A DNA stretch of 64,000 nucleotides from Chryseobacterium sp. 3008163 (GTDB taxonomy: Bacteria; Bacteroidota; Bacteroidia; Flavobacteriales; Weeksellaceae): positions 2,046,001 through 2,110,000 of the forward strand of contig NZ_CP033070.1 in assembly GCF_003669035.1 (NCBI RefSeq), read 5' to 3'. Positions 1 through 9,436 of this stretch are shown one piece after another. Below the pieces are notes generated by a model. The model saw nothing but the letters and a program-made list of their open reading frames with translations, ran no database searches and was not told where the DNA came from. Positions within the stretch are counted from its first letter, which is position 1. Each line of letters starts with the position of its first letter. The translations under genes were made by a program, and so were the position numbers.

Positions 1-738
1 GAATTCTGGACATTAAACCCTGATCATACTCACGGAAGATTTCCAAATGAGCCGAGACAAAATTTATTTTACCATGTTTCGACAGATGAAGTTTACGGAA
101 GTTTAGGCGAAACAGGATTTTTCCTTGAAACAACTCCTTACGATCCGCAATCTCCGTATTCTGCAAGTAAAGCAGCTTCTGACCACTTGGTAAGAGCTTA
201 CGGAAATACGTATGGAATGCCGTTTATTTTATCGAATTGCTCCAACAATTACGGCCCGAATCACTTCCCTGAGAAATTGATCCCGCTTTGTATTTCTAAC
301 ATTATCAATGAAAAACCATTGCCAATTTATGGTGACGGAAAATATACAAGAGATTGGTTATTTGTCATCGATCATGCAAAAGCGATTCATCAGATTTTTA
401 ATGAATCAAAAACCGGAGAAACATATAACATTGGAGGCTTCAATGAGTGGCAAAATATTGATTTGGTGAAAGAATTAATCAAGCAGATGGATGAAAAGCT
501 TGGTAATCCAGCAGGTCATTCAGAAAAATTAATCACTTATGTGAAGGACAGACCGGGTCACGATAAACGTTACGCAATTGATGCTACAAAACTGAATAAA
601 GATCTTGGCTGGAAACCGTCTGTTACTTTTGAACAAGGTTTAGGAAAAACAATTGATTGGTTCTTAGACAATAAAGAATGGCTTGAGAATGTGACGAGTG
701 GAGATTACCAGAAATATTACAACGAACAGTATAATTAA
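1..738 (+). CDS. rfbB: dTDP-glucose 4,6-dehydratase (5' truncated by window edge)
   Basis: The enzyme converts dTDP-glucose to dTDP-4-keto-6-deoxyglucose, the branch point for the deoxy- and aminosugars made downstream. The reading frame is open from base 1, so the start and the N-terminal NAD-binding glycine motif lie outside the window. What remains shows the extended-SDR signatures: the substrate-contact stretch VSTDEVYG, the catalytic YSASK (Tyr-x-x-x-Lys) near base 160, then SNNYGP and the [12 protein letters not shown] segment typical of RmlB. About 245 residues are visible of a usual 350-360. It lies 17 bases upstream of rfbA, so the two are probably co-transcribed. Confidence 0.96.
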   Translation, partial: EFWTLNPDHTHGRFPNEPRQNLFYHVSTDEVYGSLGETGFFLETTPYDPQSPYSASKAASDHLVRAYGNTYGMPFILSNCSNNYGPNHFPEKLIPLCISNIINEKPLPIYGDGKYTRDWLFVIDHAKAIHQIFNESKTGETYNIGGFNEWQNIDLVKELIKQMDEKLGNPAGHSEKLITYVKDRPGHDKRYAIDATKLNKDLGWKPSVTFEQGLGKTIDWFLDNKEWLENVTSGDYQKYYNEQYN

Positions 739-755
739 TACTAATCACAAAACAA

Positions 756-1616
756 ATGAAAGGAATAATATTAGCCGGAGGATCCGGAACAAGACTCTAC
801 CCTCTTACAATTGCAGTAAGCAAGCAACTGATGCCGGTTTACGACAAGCCAATGATTTATTATCCTCTATCAACTCTATTGTTAGCAGGGATTAAAGATA
901 TTTTAATTATTACCACACCACACGATCAAGCTGGCTTTATCAAGCTTTTGGGTGACGGTTCTCAAATTGGGTGCAACATTGAATATATAGTTCAACCGAG
1001 CCCGGATGGTCTTGCGCAAGCGTTCATTTTAGGTGACCAATTTATCGGAGATGATTCTGCAGCTTTAGTTTTAGGAGACAATATTTTCTATGGCTCTGAG
1101 ATGGGCACTTTGCTAAAAAACAAAACCAATCCTGATGGAGGTGTTGTTTTTGCCTACCATGTTGCCGATCCTGAAAGATATGGTGTCGTAGAATTTGACA
1201 AAAACTTAAAGGCCGTTTCTATTGAAGAAAAACCTACTCATCCAAAATCAAATTACGCTGTTCCGGGATTGTATTTTTATGATAACGAAGTGGTAGAAAT
1301 CGCTAAAAACATACAACCTTCCCCAAGAGGCGAACTGGAAATCACCGACATCAACAATGTCTATTTACAGAAAGGCAAATTGGAAGTTGGAGTTCTTGAC
1401 AGAGGAACCGCTTGGTTAGACACAGGAACTTTTGATTCTCTAAACGACGCTTCAGAATTCGTAAGGGTCATTGAAAAAAGACAAGATTTCAAAATAGGAT
1501 GCATCGAAGAGATTGCTTTCAGAAACGGATTCATCAATGAAGAAAAACTGCTTGAAACTGCTCTAAAATATGGAAAAAGCGGGTATGGTGAATATTTGAA
1601 AAAACTTGTTCTTTAA
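756..1616 (+). CDS. rfbA: Glucose-1-phosphate thymidylyltransferase
   Basis: Catalyses dTTP + glucose-1-phosphate to dTDP-glucose, the first step of the pathway continued by RfbB. The protein has 286 residues, normal for RmlA. It begins [14 protein letters not shown], the nucleotidyltransferase loop GGSGTRL at residues 8-14, followed by [16 protein letters not shown] with the conserved Lys. [10 protein letters not shown] near residue 110 supplies the metal-binding Asp, and EEKP and GLYFYDN match the sugar-binding region. The ATG at 756 is the only sensible start. The order rfbB-rfbA with no rfbC or rfbD fits synthesis of sugars other than rhamnose. Confidence 0.97.
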   Translation: MKGIILAGGSGTRLYPLTIAVSKQLMPVYDKPMIYYPLSTLLLAGIKDILIITTPHDQAGFIKLLGDGSQIGCNIEYIVQPSPDGLAQAFILGDQFIGDDSAALVLGDNIFYGSEMGTLLKNKTNPDGGVVFAYHVADPERYGVVEFDKNLKAVSIEEKPTHPKSNYAVPGLYFYDNEVVEIAKNIQPSPRGELEITDINNVYLQKGKLEVGVLDRGTAWLDTGTFDSLNDASEFVRVIEKRQDFKIGCIEEIAFRNGFINEEKLLETALKYGKSGYGEYLKKLVL

Positions 1617-1634
1617 ATTTAATTTATATATTTG
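1606..1634 (+). promoter_or_regulatory. Candidate flavobacterial promoter upstream of the fdtA-type operon
   Basis: TTG at 1606-1608, an 18-base spacer and TATATTTG at 1627-1634 match the Bacteroidota consensus TTG-N17-23-TAnnTTTG. It starts inside the last codons of rfbA. If used, the 5' leader before the ATG at 1803 would be about 160 bases, unusually long for this window. Such AT-rich motifs also occur by chance, so this is only a candidate. Confidence 0.4.
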
Positions 1635-1802
1635 CTAACTTGTAGTTTTGATTGATACTATTCATTGTAAAGAATTTTGTAATTGATTACCTTCAGAATT
1701 GCAGCTATTTAAATTCGCAGCATATCAGCTATAATAAAATTTCAATCAAGATTTTAGCATTTTTATTTAGCGTATTCTGTTTTGGATGTTAAATAAAAGT
1801 TA

Positions 1803-2204
1803 ATGAACAAACCCACCTATTTCAATTTAGATAAAATCGGAAGCTCTTCTTTAGGATTCATCACCGTTGCCGAGAGCCTTAAGAATGTTCCTTTCGAAGT
1901 GAAGCGTGTGTATTGGACGTATTACACACCACAAGATGTTATACGAGGAGGTCATGCACACAAAAATCTGGAACAATTGATCTTTGCTGTAGCAGGAACT
2001 ATTCGTTTCAATACAGAAGATCAGGATGGAAATAAAGAAGAATTTATTTTAGATTCCCCATCGGTAGGTCTTTACCTTCCGAAATTAATCTGGAGAGATA
2101 TCAAATTTTCTCACAATGCAGTACTCCTATGTCTTGCTTCTGAGCTTTACGATGAAAATGATTATTTCAGAGATTTTCAAGATTATAAAAATTTCAAACC
2201 ATGA
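1803..2204 (+). CDS. fdtA: dTDP-4-oxo-6-deoxyglucose 3,4-ketoisomerase (FdtA/QdtA family)
   Basis: A 133-residue single-domain cupin of the WxcM-like family. FdtA/QdtA isomerise dTDP-4-keto-6-deoxyglucose to the 3-keto sugar that the neighbouring aminotransferase uses. The diagnostic RGGHAHK histidine motif is at residues 49-55. Strands such as [10 protein letters not shown] and the LYLPKLIW turn complete the cupin barrel. Sequence alone does not decide between FdtA (galacto product) and QdtA (gluco product), so the end sugar may be Fuc3NAc or Qui3NAc. It overlaps the next gene by four bases (ATGA), indicating translational coupling. Confidence 0.88.
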   Translation: MNKPTYFNLDKIGSSSLGFITVAESLKNVPFEVKRVYWTYYTPQDVIRGGHAHKNLEQLIFAVAGTIRFNTEDQDGNKEEFILDSPSVGLYLPKLIWRDIKFSHNAVLLCLASELYDENDYFRDFQDYKNFKP

Positions 2205-2662
2205 TTCATCCCTTAGCTGATATTCAATCAAAAAACATTGGTGAAGGAACATCCATCTGGCAGTTTTGCGTTATTTTAAAAAATGCAAAAATTGGCAGAA
2301 ACTGTAACATCAACTGCCATGTACTTATTGAAAACGAAGCCATTATAGGCGACAACGTTACTATTAAGCCAGGAGTTCAGATATGGGACGGGGTTACTCT
2401 TGAGAATAATGTTTTCATTGGCCCGAACGTTACGTTCACCAACGACTTATTTCCAAAATCTAAAAACATCCACTTTGTTTTAAAAAATACTCTGGTAAAA
2501 AAAGGAGCATCTATTGGTGCAAATGCTACTCTTCTAGCGGGTATAACTATTGGTGAGAACTCACTCATAGGCGCCGGAAGTGTGGTCACTAAAGATGTTC
2601 CGGATAATGAAATATGGGTAGGAAATCCTGCCAAATTTTTAAAGAAAAATAACCATGATTAA
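2201..2662 (+). CDS. Left-handed beta-helix N-acetyltransferase for a 3-aminosugar nucleotide
   Basis: A 153-residue hexapeptide-repeat protein that fits the dTDP-3-amino-3,6-dideoxyhexose N-acetyltransferase (FdtC/QdtC, also WbpD/WxcM N-domain) family. Repeats such as [40 protein letters not shown] and [10 protein letters not shown] form the helix, and the end [10 protein letters not shown] is the usual cap. The expected reaction is acetyl transfer from acetyl-CoA to the 3-amino group made by the aminotransferase encoded next. Start and stop codons overlap both neighbours (4 and 8 bases), so the three genes form one coupled unit. The exact acyl donor is not visible in the sequence. Confidence 0.85.
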   Translation: MIHPLADIQSKNIGEGTSIWQFCVILKNAKIGRNCNINCHVLIENEAIIGDNVTIKPGVQIWDGVTLENNVFIGPNVTFTNDLFPKSKNIHFVLKNTLVKKGASIGANATLLAGITIGENSLIGAGSVVTKDVPDNEIWVGNPAKFLKKNNHD

Positions 2663-3758
2663 ATTTCTAGACCTTCAAAAAATCAATTTGCAGTACCAGC
2701 AAGAAATTGAAGAGCAACTGCTTGATGTTTTCCGATCAGGTTGGTATCTATTAGGCGAAAAAGTAAAAACATTTGAAGAAAATCTGTCAAAATATATCGG
2801 TAGTACTCATGCCATAGGTGTTGCTAACGGCTTAGATGCTTTACGCCTTATCCTTCGTGCATATATTGAAATGGGAACCATGTCGCCTGGCGACGAAGTG
2901 ATTGTTCCTTCAAACACCTACATTGCTTCAATTCTCGCTATTTCAGATAACGGATTAATTCCCGTAATGGTAGAGCCTGAATTTGAAACATATAATATTG
3001 ACATTTCAAAAATTGAAGAAAAAATCACTGCTAAAACCAAGGCGGTGATGATTGTGCATTTGCAGGGAAGAATTATATTTTCAGAAAAGCTAACTGATCT
3101 TGCAAAAAAACACGGTTTAAAAATTGTTGAGGATAATGCACAAGCCATAGGTGCAGAATTTAAAGGCAGAAAGTCAGGAAACTTGGGAGACGCAGCTGGA
3201 TTTAGTTTTTATCCCGGTAAAAATCTTGGTGCCCTGGGTGATGCCGGTGCTGTAACCACGAACGATGCTGAGCTTGCTCAAACGATAAGAACATTGGCCA
3301 ACTACGGATCCGGACAAAAATATGTCAACATCTACAAAGGACTTAACTCAAGATTAGACGAAATTCAGTCCGCTGTTTTAGATGTAAAATTAAAATACAT
3401 CGATCAAGAAAACACGATAAGACGAGAAATTGCAAAGAAATACAATACAGAAATAAATAACCCTCTGATTATTCTGCCAGAACATCCTGAAAATGAACAT
3501 GAACACGTGTGGCATGTATATGTCATCCGAACATCAAAAAGAGATTCTCTTCAACAGTATCTTAATGAAAACGGTATACAAACCATTATTCATTATCCTA
3601 TTCCCCCACACCATCAAGAGGCTTATAAAGAGTTTTCAAATCTTTCTTTTCCTATTTCAGAAAAGATTCACAACGAGGTATTAAGCTTGCCCATAAGCCC
3701 TGTCATGGAAATAGAGGAAGTTGAAAAAATTATTCAATGTATCAATCAATTTCAGTAA
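2655..3758 (+). CDS. fdtB: PLP-dependent 3-ketosugar aminotransferase (FdtB/QdtB family)
   Basis: A 367-residue DegT/DnrJ/EryC1 aminotransferase, full length for the family. It transfers an amino group, normally from glutamate, to C3 of the dTDP-3-keto-6-deoxyhexose produced by the FdtA-like isomerase. [13 protein letters not shown] is the cofactor phosphate region, [10 protein letters not shown] carries the Asp that holds the PLP ring nitrogen, and [16 protein letters not shown] contains the Schiff-base Lys near residue 190. [12 protein letters not shown] near the C-terminus is typical. Order isomerase-acetyltransferase-aminotransferase matches known dTDP-3-acetamidosugar clusters. The identity of the sugar stereoisomer is inferred. 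Confidence 0.9.
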   Translation: MIKFLDLQKINLQYQQEIEEQLLDVFRSGWYLLGEKVKTFEENLSKYIGSTHAIGVANGLDALRLILRAYIEMGTMSPGDEVIVPSNTYIASILAISDNGLIPVMVEPEFETYNIDISKIEEKITAKTKAVMIVHLQGRIIFSEKLTDLAKKHGLKIVEDNAQAIGAEFKGRKSGNLGDAAGFSFYPGKNLGALGDAGAVTTNDAELAQTIRTLANYGSGQKYVNIYKGLNSRLDEIQSAVLDVKLKYIDQENTIRREIAKKYNTEINNPLIILPEHPENEHEHVWHVYVIRTSKRDSLQQYLNENGIQTIIHYPIPPHHQEAYKEFSNLSFPISEKIHNEVLSLPISPVMEIEEVEKIIQCINQFQ

Positions 3759-3855
3759 AAAGTCTAAATATATACTTCTCCAAGCAACACAGTCTGCTCT
3801 CTCTTTACATTTGATTAGCAGTCTGATGATAATCATTTAATTATTAAAACTAAAT

Positions 3856-5363
3856 ATGATCAAGTTTAATAAAGATTATTTTGAATCGCGGGTTCGCATC
3901 GCAGAAAGACTTTTTGAAGAGAATCTTTACGAAGATTGTATCAATTACATTGAAAAAACTGCATTTTTTGGATGGCATAATTTTTCAGGTTACTATAAAA
4001 GTGAGAAACTGGAAATTCTTCTCTCAAAAATTCAAGAAAAAGTATTACCCGAAATCAGTATTAAAAAAAGCGAAAAAAAAGCAATACAATACTCCACATC
4101 GCATCCGAATTATACACGGAGGGCGGTCATTCTAAACTTCTCTACACCTGGATTAAAAATGATCAGTCAAAAAAGCACAGCATTCTCTGTACAAGGCAAT
4201 CTGTGAAAGAAATTGAAGATGTAACTGCATATTATCTCAAAAATTCATCAGACTTAGATCATCTCAGTGTACATGCATCGTCTAAAATAGAATCTGCAAA
4301 ACTTTTACAAAACGAAGTGCAGAAAAATTATGACATCATCATGCTCCACGTTCATCCGGATGAGACCATACCAAGTATTGTTTTTTCTCAGAAATCAATA
4401 ACGACACCTGTTTGCTTGGTCAATCATGCAGACCATACCTTTTGGCTGGGTACATCTATTGCAGATCTTGTATTGCAGATCAGGGAATCGAATATTTTAC
4501 TAGACTCGAAAAGACGCGGAATACCGGTAGAACGACAAGTTTTTCTTCCGATTCCTATAGAAAATCTGCTGACCGAAAATAATGATGCTACAAAAAAGAA
4601 CGACCAGATTTTGCAGCTTTTAAGCACCGGCACACCTTATAAATACAACCCCAATTCCTCCTATAACTTCCTGAAAGAAGCCTACAGAATTGTTGAAGAA
4701 AATCCGAACGTTATTTTTAATGTTGTAGGAATAGATCAAGAGTCAGATTATGGTAAAGAATACCGACATGAAAGACTTGTATTACACGGAATTATCCCTG
4801 CACAAGCATTAGCAGAAATAGAAAAAAATACAGCTATTTATGTAGAAGGTTTTCCTATGGCATCCTTCACAGCGCTTTTACAAGCGGCTCTGCAGAACAT
4901 TCCATTTGCACTCCATTACAATCCGCTGCCTTTGTTCAAACTGTTTAGTGACCGTATTGATGATGGAATTGTATATCCTGACAATTTAGAAGAATGGCAT
5001 CAGAATGTGAAAAATCTGATTAGAGATCAACAATACAGAAATAATATCGGTAAAAGACAGCATCAGTATATTCTCAACAATTTTAGCATTAAAGTATGGA
5101 AGTCTCGAGTGAAAGAAATTTACCTTCTCACAGAAAAAGTCAACCATTCTTTTCACCCACCCTCAAAAGACACCTATTATGATGGAGATAATGAAAAACT
5201 ACTTGCCGCTTTAGACAACCGTACATTGCCTCATTTCAGTTTTACACAAAAGCTTTCTTTAGGTGGGAAATATTTTGTTTACCAAATGTCAAAACATAAA
5301 AACCCTTATGCACTTTATCTGAACCCCACTAAAGTATTTAAATATTTTATTTTTAAAAAATAG
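3856..5363 (+). CDS. Glycosyltransferase, family 4-like, frameshifted near 4073-4080
   Basis: The N-terminal part (3856-4206) and the main part, whose frame is open from at least 4080 to 5363, are one gene in two frames. Restoring one A in the A8 run at 4073-4080 joins them, and the joint then reads ILHIASELYTEGGHSKLLYT, a typical GT-B N-domain donor loop that neither fragment shows alone. The rejoined protein has about 502 residues. The C-terminal half carries LLSTGTPYKYNP and a glycosyltransferase-4-like fold with ERLVLHGIIPAQALAEI; the classical second EX7E motif is not clear. It follows the aminosugar genes and probably transfers a sugar in this locus. Donor and acceptor are unknown. The A8-G-C tract could also support polymerase slippage. 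Confidence 0.7.
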
Positions 5364-5507
5364 ATTCAGACAGTTATTTGTTAATAAAGTAGCTATCCCA
5401 TTCCAAAACATTATTTTCTAAAATCTCATAACCTATCAGCAAAGATTATTTAAAAAACCTACCTTCGAATCTGTAATTAAGTTCAGATTGTTCATATTAA
5501 AATTATT

Positions 5508-6422
5508 GTGATGTCCCAAAGCCTCCGAAAAAAATTAGCTATTGTAATTCCTTACTACAAAATTGATTTCTTTGAAGAAACCATTAAGTCAGTAGCAGCA
5601 CAGAGCAACAGTGATTTCGCCCTTTACATCGGGAATGATAAGAGCCAGAACGACCCGCTTCCTATTATCAGCAAATATCTTCAAGAAGAAGATTATCATT
5701 ATTTCAATTATACCGATAATCTGGGTGGTGAAAATCCCGCATTACAGTGGGAAAGAATTCTGAATGAAATCAATGAAGAATGGTTTCAGGTATTGGGTGA
5801 TGACGATATCATTGCAGATAACTTTGTTCAGGAATTTTACAACAGTCTGCCTTATCTTGAAGAAAAACAGATAAACTCCATCAAATTTGTTCACGAGTGG
5901 ATTGACGAAAACAATGAAACTTTAGAAGTATGTGATTACCATACCGACATTCTGGATTCTATAGATTTCGTAGTGAGAAAATATCGCGGCGAAATAAAAA
6001 GCAGTCTCTCTGAAAATATATTTAAGACCAAAATGTATCGCCAATACGGTTTCGAGAAAATACCATTAGCTTGGGGGTCTGATGAGATTGCGATCCTTAC
6101 TTTTGCAGATTACAAAAAAATATTTTATAACCGCAACACAAAAGTAGGAGTCAGAATATCGGCTCAAAGTATCTCCGGAAATGAAGAACTAGATGGCAAG
6201 AAAGAGTACGCCAAAAACATTTTCCGTGAAAAACTGCTTATCAGGCATTCTGCTCACTTTCCGAAGGTTTTTGTCAAGCATCTGATCAGAGAATACCTTG
6301 CATACTGTAAAGAATTCAAAACAAAGGCAAATAATCAGGTTGTTTTTTCAACATTTACAAAAATGGGAATCTTCCGCTCCATGAAATTTCTGTTCACCAT
6401 CTTTTCTATCAATAAGGCCTAG
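5508..6422 (+). CDS. Family 2 glycosyltransferase (paralogue group A, copy 1)
   Basis: A 304-residue GT-A fold glycosyltransferase. LAIVIPYYKIDFFEETI starts the Rossmann-like donor domain near residue 9. LYIGNDKS gives the first acidic site and WFQVLGDDDII, near residue 100, gives the metal-binding DxD-type motif. It is clearly paralogous to the genes at 14620 and 17465: the three share VIPYYKIDFFE, LYIGND, PLP(I/L)I, ALQWERIL and SLSENIF. No membrane segment is seen, so it should act on the cytoplasmic side on a lipid-linked intermediate. Sugar specificity cannot be told. It sits alone between two gaps of about 145 and 180 bases. Confidence 0.85.
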   Translation: MMSQSLRKKLAIVIPYYKIDFFEETIKSVAAQSNSDFALYIGNDKSQNDPLPIISKYLQEEDYHYFNYTDNLGGENPALQWERILNEINEEWFQVLGDDDIIADNFVQEFYNSLPYLEEKQINSIKFVHEWIDENNETLEVCDYHTDILDSIDFVVRKYRGEIKSSLSENIFKTKMYRQYGFEKIPLAWGSDEIAILTFADYKKIFYNRNTKVGVRISAQSISGNEELDGKKEYAKNIFREKLLIRHSAHFPKVFVKHLIREYLAYCKEFKTKANNQVVFSTFTKMGIFRSMKFLFTIFSINKA

Positions 6423-6580
6423 AAATAAAATTCAGGCAATCCATTTATATTCTCTAATCGATTAAAACCTATTAACAAAATTTATCTCTACTTTATTTTT
6501 TAATATATTTGCTGCATAAAACACAACAAAAGGCATGAGCACTACAATTGCCTTGCCATATGATTATCAATAATTTATTT

Positions 6581-6588
6581 TAAATTTG
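6581..6588 (+). promoter_or_regulatory. Candidate -7 box before the ABC export operon
   Basis: TAAATTTG at 6581-6588 fits TAnnTTTG and lies 12 bases before the TTG start at 6601. A second box, TATATTTG, is at 6504-6511. Neither has a TTG element at the preferred 17-23 base spacing; the nearest for the proximal box gives 25. This would begin a transcript for the exporter genes wzm-wzt. Confidence 0.35.
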
Positions 6589-6600
6589 TAAAAAATTCCC

Positions 6601-7443
6601 TTGAAAACCGTAGTATACACATCTGATAAGAAAACCCATTTTTTCCAAGAGCTGAAAGCCATATATCATGACACCAAGTCATCTAATTTTTTGGCTTACC
6701 AAATGGCTAAACGAGATTTACAATCTCAATACCGACAATCATTTTTAGGATTTTTTTGGGCATTTATGCCAATCATCACCAATTCTTTGGTGTGGATATT
6801 TCTAAGCAGCTCAGGAACGGTAAACGTCAATGCTGATCAAAGTATTCCGTACATTGCCTTCGTAGTGATAGGAACAACACTTTGGAGTATTTTTAATGAA
6901 ACGCTTTTCATTCCCATTACATCTGTAAACGGTGCGAGAAGTTTGCTTTCAAAAATCAATTTCCCCAAAGAAGCACTTATCATGTCTGGCATTTACAAAA
7001 TGATCTTCAATCTTATCCTGAAGCTTATTTTGATAGCCGGAATCCTTGTGATTTATGGCATTAATCCCGGAATAGGAATTCTTTACTTTCCCATAATTTT
7101 AGCAGTAATTATTGTTTTCTCATTAAGCTTAGGCTTACTGTTTACACCAATCGGACTTATTTATACAGACATCAACAAGATTGTTTCTACTGCTGTTTCA
7201 TTTATGATGTACATTACTCCGGTAGTTTATGCCATTCCAAAACAAGGAATTTTCAGAAAACTTTTTGAGCTCAACCCATTGACTTTTCTTTTTAATGACG
7301 CCAGAAGCAGCCTGACTAATATGCAGCTTGAAAACATTACCTTTTCATTGGTTTTGGCAGGCCTCAGTTTTATCGTGATGCTCGTGGGAATGGTTATTTT
7401 CAGAAAATCAATGCCCATAATAATTGAAAAAATCGGAGGATAA
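6601..7443 (+). CDS. wzm: ABC-2 type polysaccharide export permease (Wzm-like)
   Basis: A 280-residue inner-membrane permease with about six hydrophobic helices. AYQMAKRDLQSQYRQSFLGFFWAF near residues 38-60 is the amphipathic coupling helix and first membrane entry typical of O-antigen or teichoic-acid ABC-2 permeases. LLSKINFPKEALIMSG and NPLTFLFNDAR are also family marks. It should form the membrane half of an exporter that flips a complete undecaprenyl-linked glycan. The start is a TTG because no ATG fits the expected N-terminus. The gene ends in GGAGGATAA, placing a rare good ribosome-binding site for the ATPase gene inside its last codons. Confidence 0.9.
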   Translation: MKTVVYTSDKKTHFFQELKAIYHDTKSSNFLAYQMAKRDLQSQYRQSFLGFFWAFMPIITNSLVWIFLSSSGTVNVNADQSIPYIAFVVIGTTLWSIFNETLFIPITSVNGARSLLSKINFPKEALIMSGIYKMIFNLILKLILIAGILVIYGINPGIGILYFPIILAVIIVFSLSLGLLFTPIGLIYTDINKIVSTAVSFMMYITPVVYAIPKQGIFRKLFELNPLTFLFNDARSSLTNMQLENITFSLVLAGLSFIVMLVGMVIFRKSMPIIIEKIGG

Positions 7444-7444
7444 G

Positions 7445-8653
7445 ATGAAGAACGAAGAAAAAGAAATTTTAGTGTCGGTACAGAATGTTTCCAAGAAGTT
7501 TTCAATGGACTTGAGATCGTCGTTAAAATATGGAGCACTAGATATCATTAAAAGCACTTTAGGTATAAAAATTAATAAAGATTTAAGACCAAAAGAGTTT
7601 TGGGCGGTAAAAGATATAAGTTTTAAGCTTCGAAGAGGCGAATGCATAGGATTAATTGGCCATAACGGTGCCGGTAAAAGTACTTTGCTTAAAATATTAA
7701 ACGGTCTTTATGCTCCTGATAAGGGTCAGATCGTTATGAAAGGAAAGATAGGCGCTCTTATTGAGTTGGGAGCAGGTTTCAACCCTATTCTTACAGGAAG
7801 AGAAAATATTTACAACAATGCTTCTATTTTAGGTTTTACTAGGAAAGAAATTGAGGACAAATTAGATTCTATTGTGGAGTTTTCAGAGATTGGGGAATTC
7901 ATAGATATGCCCATACAGAACTACTCTTCCGGTATGAAAGTAAGGCTTGGTTTTGCGATTGCAGCACATCTTGAACCCGATATATTGATTATTGATGAAG
8001 TTCTTGCAGTTGGTGATTTGGGATTTGTTTTGAAATGCTTTAAAAAAATTGATGAATTACTGCCGAATACAGCCTTAATATTTGTTTCTCACAGTATGCC
8101 TATGATATCTAGAATTTGCAATGAAATTATTTTGATGGATCATGGCGCTGTTACCTATCAAGGACATGATACAGGAAAAGGCATCGATATGTATTATAAT
8201 ATGTTTAAAACTGATGAGAACAGCGAAATTGTTTTTGACTCAAATGACGTAAAGCTACTCAGTTCTAAGGTAAAAGGAAAAGAAGCCCAAAATAACTTTT
8301 ATGAAATTGAATGGAACTCAGATTTTCAGTTGGAATTCGAAATTGAGAACATAAGTTTAAAAAAAATGCCATATATATCATTTGCCGTATATGATAAAGA
8401 ACAAAGAGGTATCGCAGAAATTCTTCCCGAAAATCAAGATTTAAGCATTAATTTTGAAGCAGGAGAGAAAAAGACAGTATTATTCGATATTAAAAATTTC
8501 ATATTTTCAAAAGGACTCTACTCCATCACAATAACTTTTACTGAAACATTAAATACAGATATTTTTTACAAAGAACACCGTGTCATAAACATAAATGTAA
8601 CAAATACCGAACAGTTATGGACACCTATACTTATTAACTCAAAATTACTTTAA
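7445..8653 (+). CDS. wzt: ABC transporter ATPase with Wzt-type C-terminal domain
   Basis: The nucleotide-binding partner of the upstream permease, about 402 residues. Walker A GHNGAGKST, signature motif YSSGMKVRLGFA and Walker B ILIIDEVLAVGD are all intact in the first 250 residues. The remaining 150 form a beta-rich extension (VFDSNDVKLLSS to the end) of the size and position of the Wzt carbohydrate-binding domain, which in E. coli O8/O9a-type systems recognises the capped chain end. I start at ATG 7445, since GGAGGA lies four bases before it and an upstream TTG would overlap the permease. The pair indicates ABC-dependent export of a finished polysaccharide. Confidence 0.92.
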   Translation: MKNEEKEILVSVQNVSKKFSMDLRSSLKYGALDIIKSTLGIKINKDLRPKEFWAVKDISFKLRRGECIGLIGHNGAGKSTLLKILNGLYAPDKGQIVMKGKIGALIELGAGFNPILTGRENIYNNASILGFTRKEIEDKLDSIVEFSEIGEFIDMPIQNYSSGMKVRLGFAIAAHLEPDILIIDEVLAVGDLGFVLKCFKKIDELLPNTALIFVSHSMPMISRICNEIILMDHGAVTYQGHDTGKGIDMYYNMFKTDENSEIVFDSNDVKLLSSKVKGKEAQNNFYEIEWNSDFQLEFEIENISLKKMPYISFAVYDKEQRGIAEILPENQDLSINFEAGEKKTVLFDIKNFIFSKGLYSITITFTETLNTDIFYKEHRVININVTNTEQLWTPILINSKLL

Positions 8654-8656
8654 CAA

Positions 8657-9436
8657 ATGATAAAAAATCTAATAGGAAACATACTTAAGACTTTAGGTTA
8701 TAAGATTACTAAGACCTCAAATGTTTCTGCTGCTTCGGCTACTCAAATTATAAAAACAATCGAAAATAAAGAAGATTTATTAAGTACTTTCTACAATAAT
8801 CTTAAAGCTAATAACTTCTATCCAAAATTCGTAGTAGATATTGGTGCAAATACAGGAACGTGGACTAGAGAATTATTAAAAAATTTTCCCGAAACAAATG
8901 TTCTAATGATAGAACCACAGGAAAGACTGATGCCTAATTTTCAGGATTTGTTGGGTGATAATGTCTCTTTTATGCCTGTAGGTGTTAGCAATAAAAATGA
9001 CATTTTGAGATTTACAATCCATGAAAGAGATGATAGTTGTTCTTTTATCTACACCGAAGAAGAAGCCACCAAAATGGGGTTAAAACAAATTGAGATACCC
9101 GTAAAAACACTTAATTCAATCATAGAAGAAAATGATTATACTGTTCCTGATATAATTAAAATTGATGCAGAAGGATTAGATTTAGAAGTGATTGAGGGAG
9201 CTTCAAATTTTTACGGAAAAACTGAGATATTTTTGGTTGAAGCATCTGTTTGTTGTGAAACTTACAAAAATTCTGTTGCAAAAATAGTAAGTATGATGGA
9301 TCAATCTGGGTATCAAATGTACGAAATCACTGATTTAAACAGGCCTTTTCCACATTCTCCAATTCTTTGGCTTATTGAAATTGCATTTGTTCGAAAAGAT
9401 GGATATTTAGTAAATAATATTAATATTACTGCATAA
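8657..9436 (+). CDS. FkbM family SAM-dependent methyltransferase
   Basis: A 259-residue class I methyltransferase. VVDIGANTGTWTREL near residue 60 is the SAM-binding glycine loop, MIEPQ the acidic ribose-binding residue, and IIKIDAEGLDLEVIEGA the FkbM family hallmark. FkbM enzymes commonly O-methylate sugars or lipids. It starts three bases after the wzt stop and its stop overlaps the next start, so it is in the export operon. Next to a Wzt with an extended C-domain, a non-reducing-end methyl cap is an attractive but unproven role. Confidence 0.88.
   Translation: MIKNLIGNILKTLGYKITKTSNVSAASATQIIKTIENKEDLLSTFYNNLKANNFYPKFVVDIGANTGTWTRELLKNFPETNVLMIEPQERLMPNFQDLLGDNVSFMPVGVSNKNDILRFTIHERDDSCSFIYTEEEATKMGLKQIEIPVKTLNSIIEENDYTVPDIIKIDAEGLDLEVIEGASNFYGKTEIFLVEASVCCETYKNSVAKIVSMMDQSGYQMYEITDLNRPFPHSPILWLIEIAFVRKDGYLVNNINITA

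Noticed and set aside
698-895. Small frame overlapping the rfbB end and rfbA start
   Set aside because: Overlaps two certain genes; the peptide is Asn/Thr-rich without any domain.
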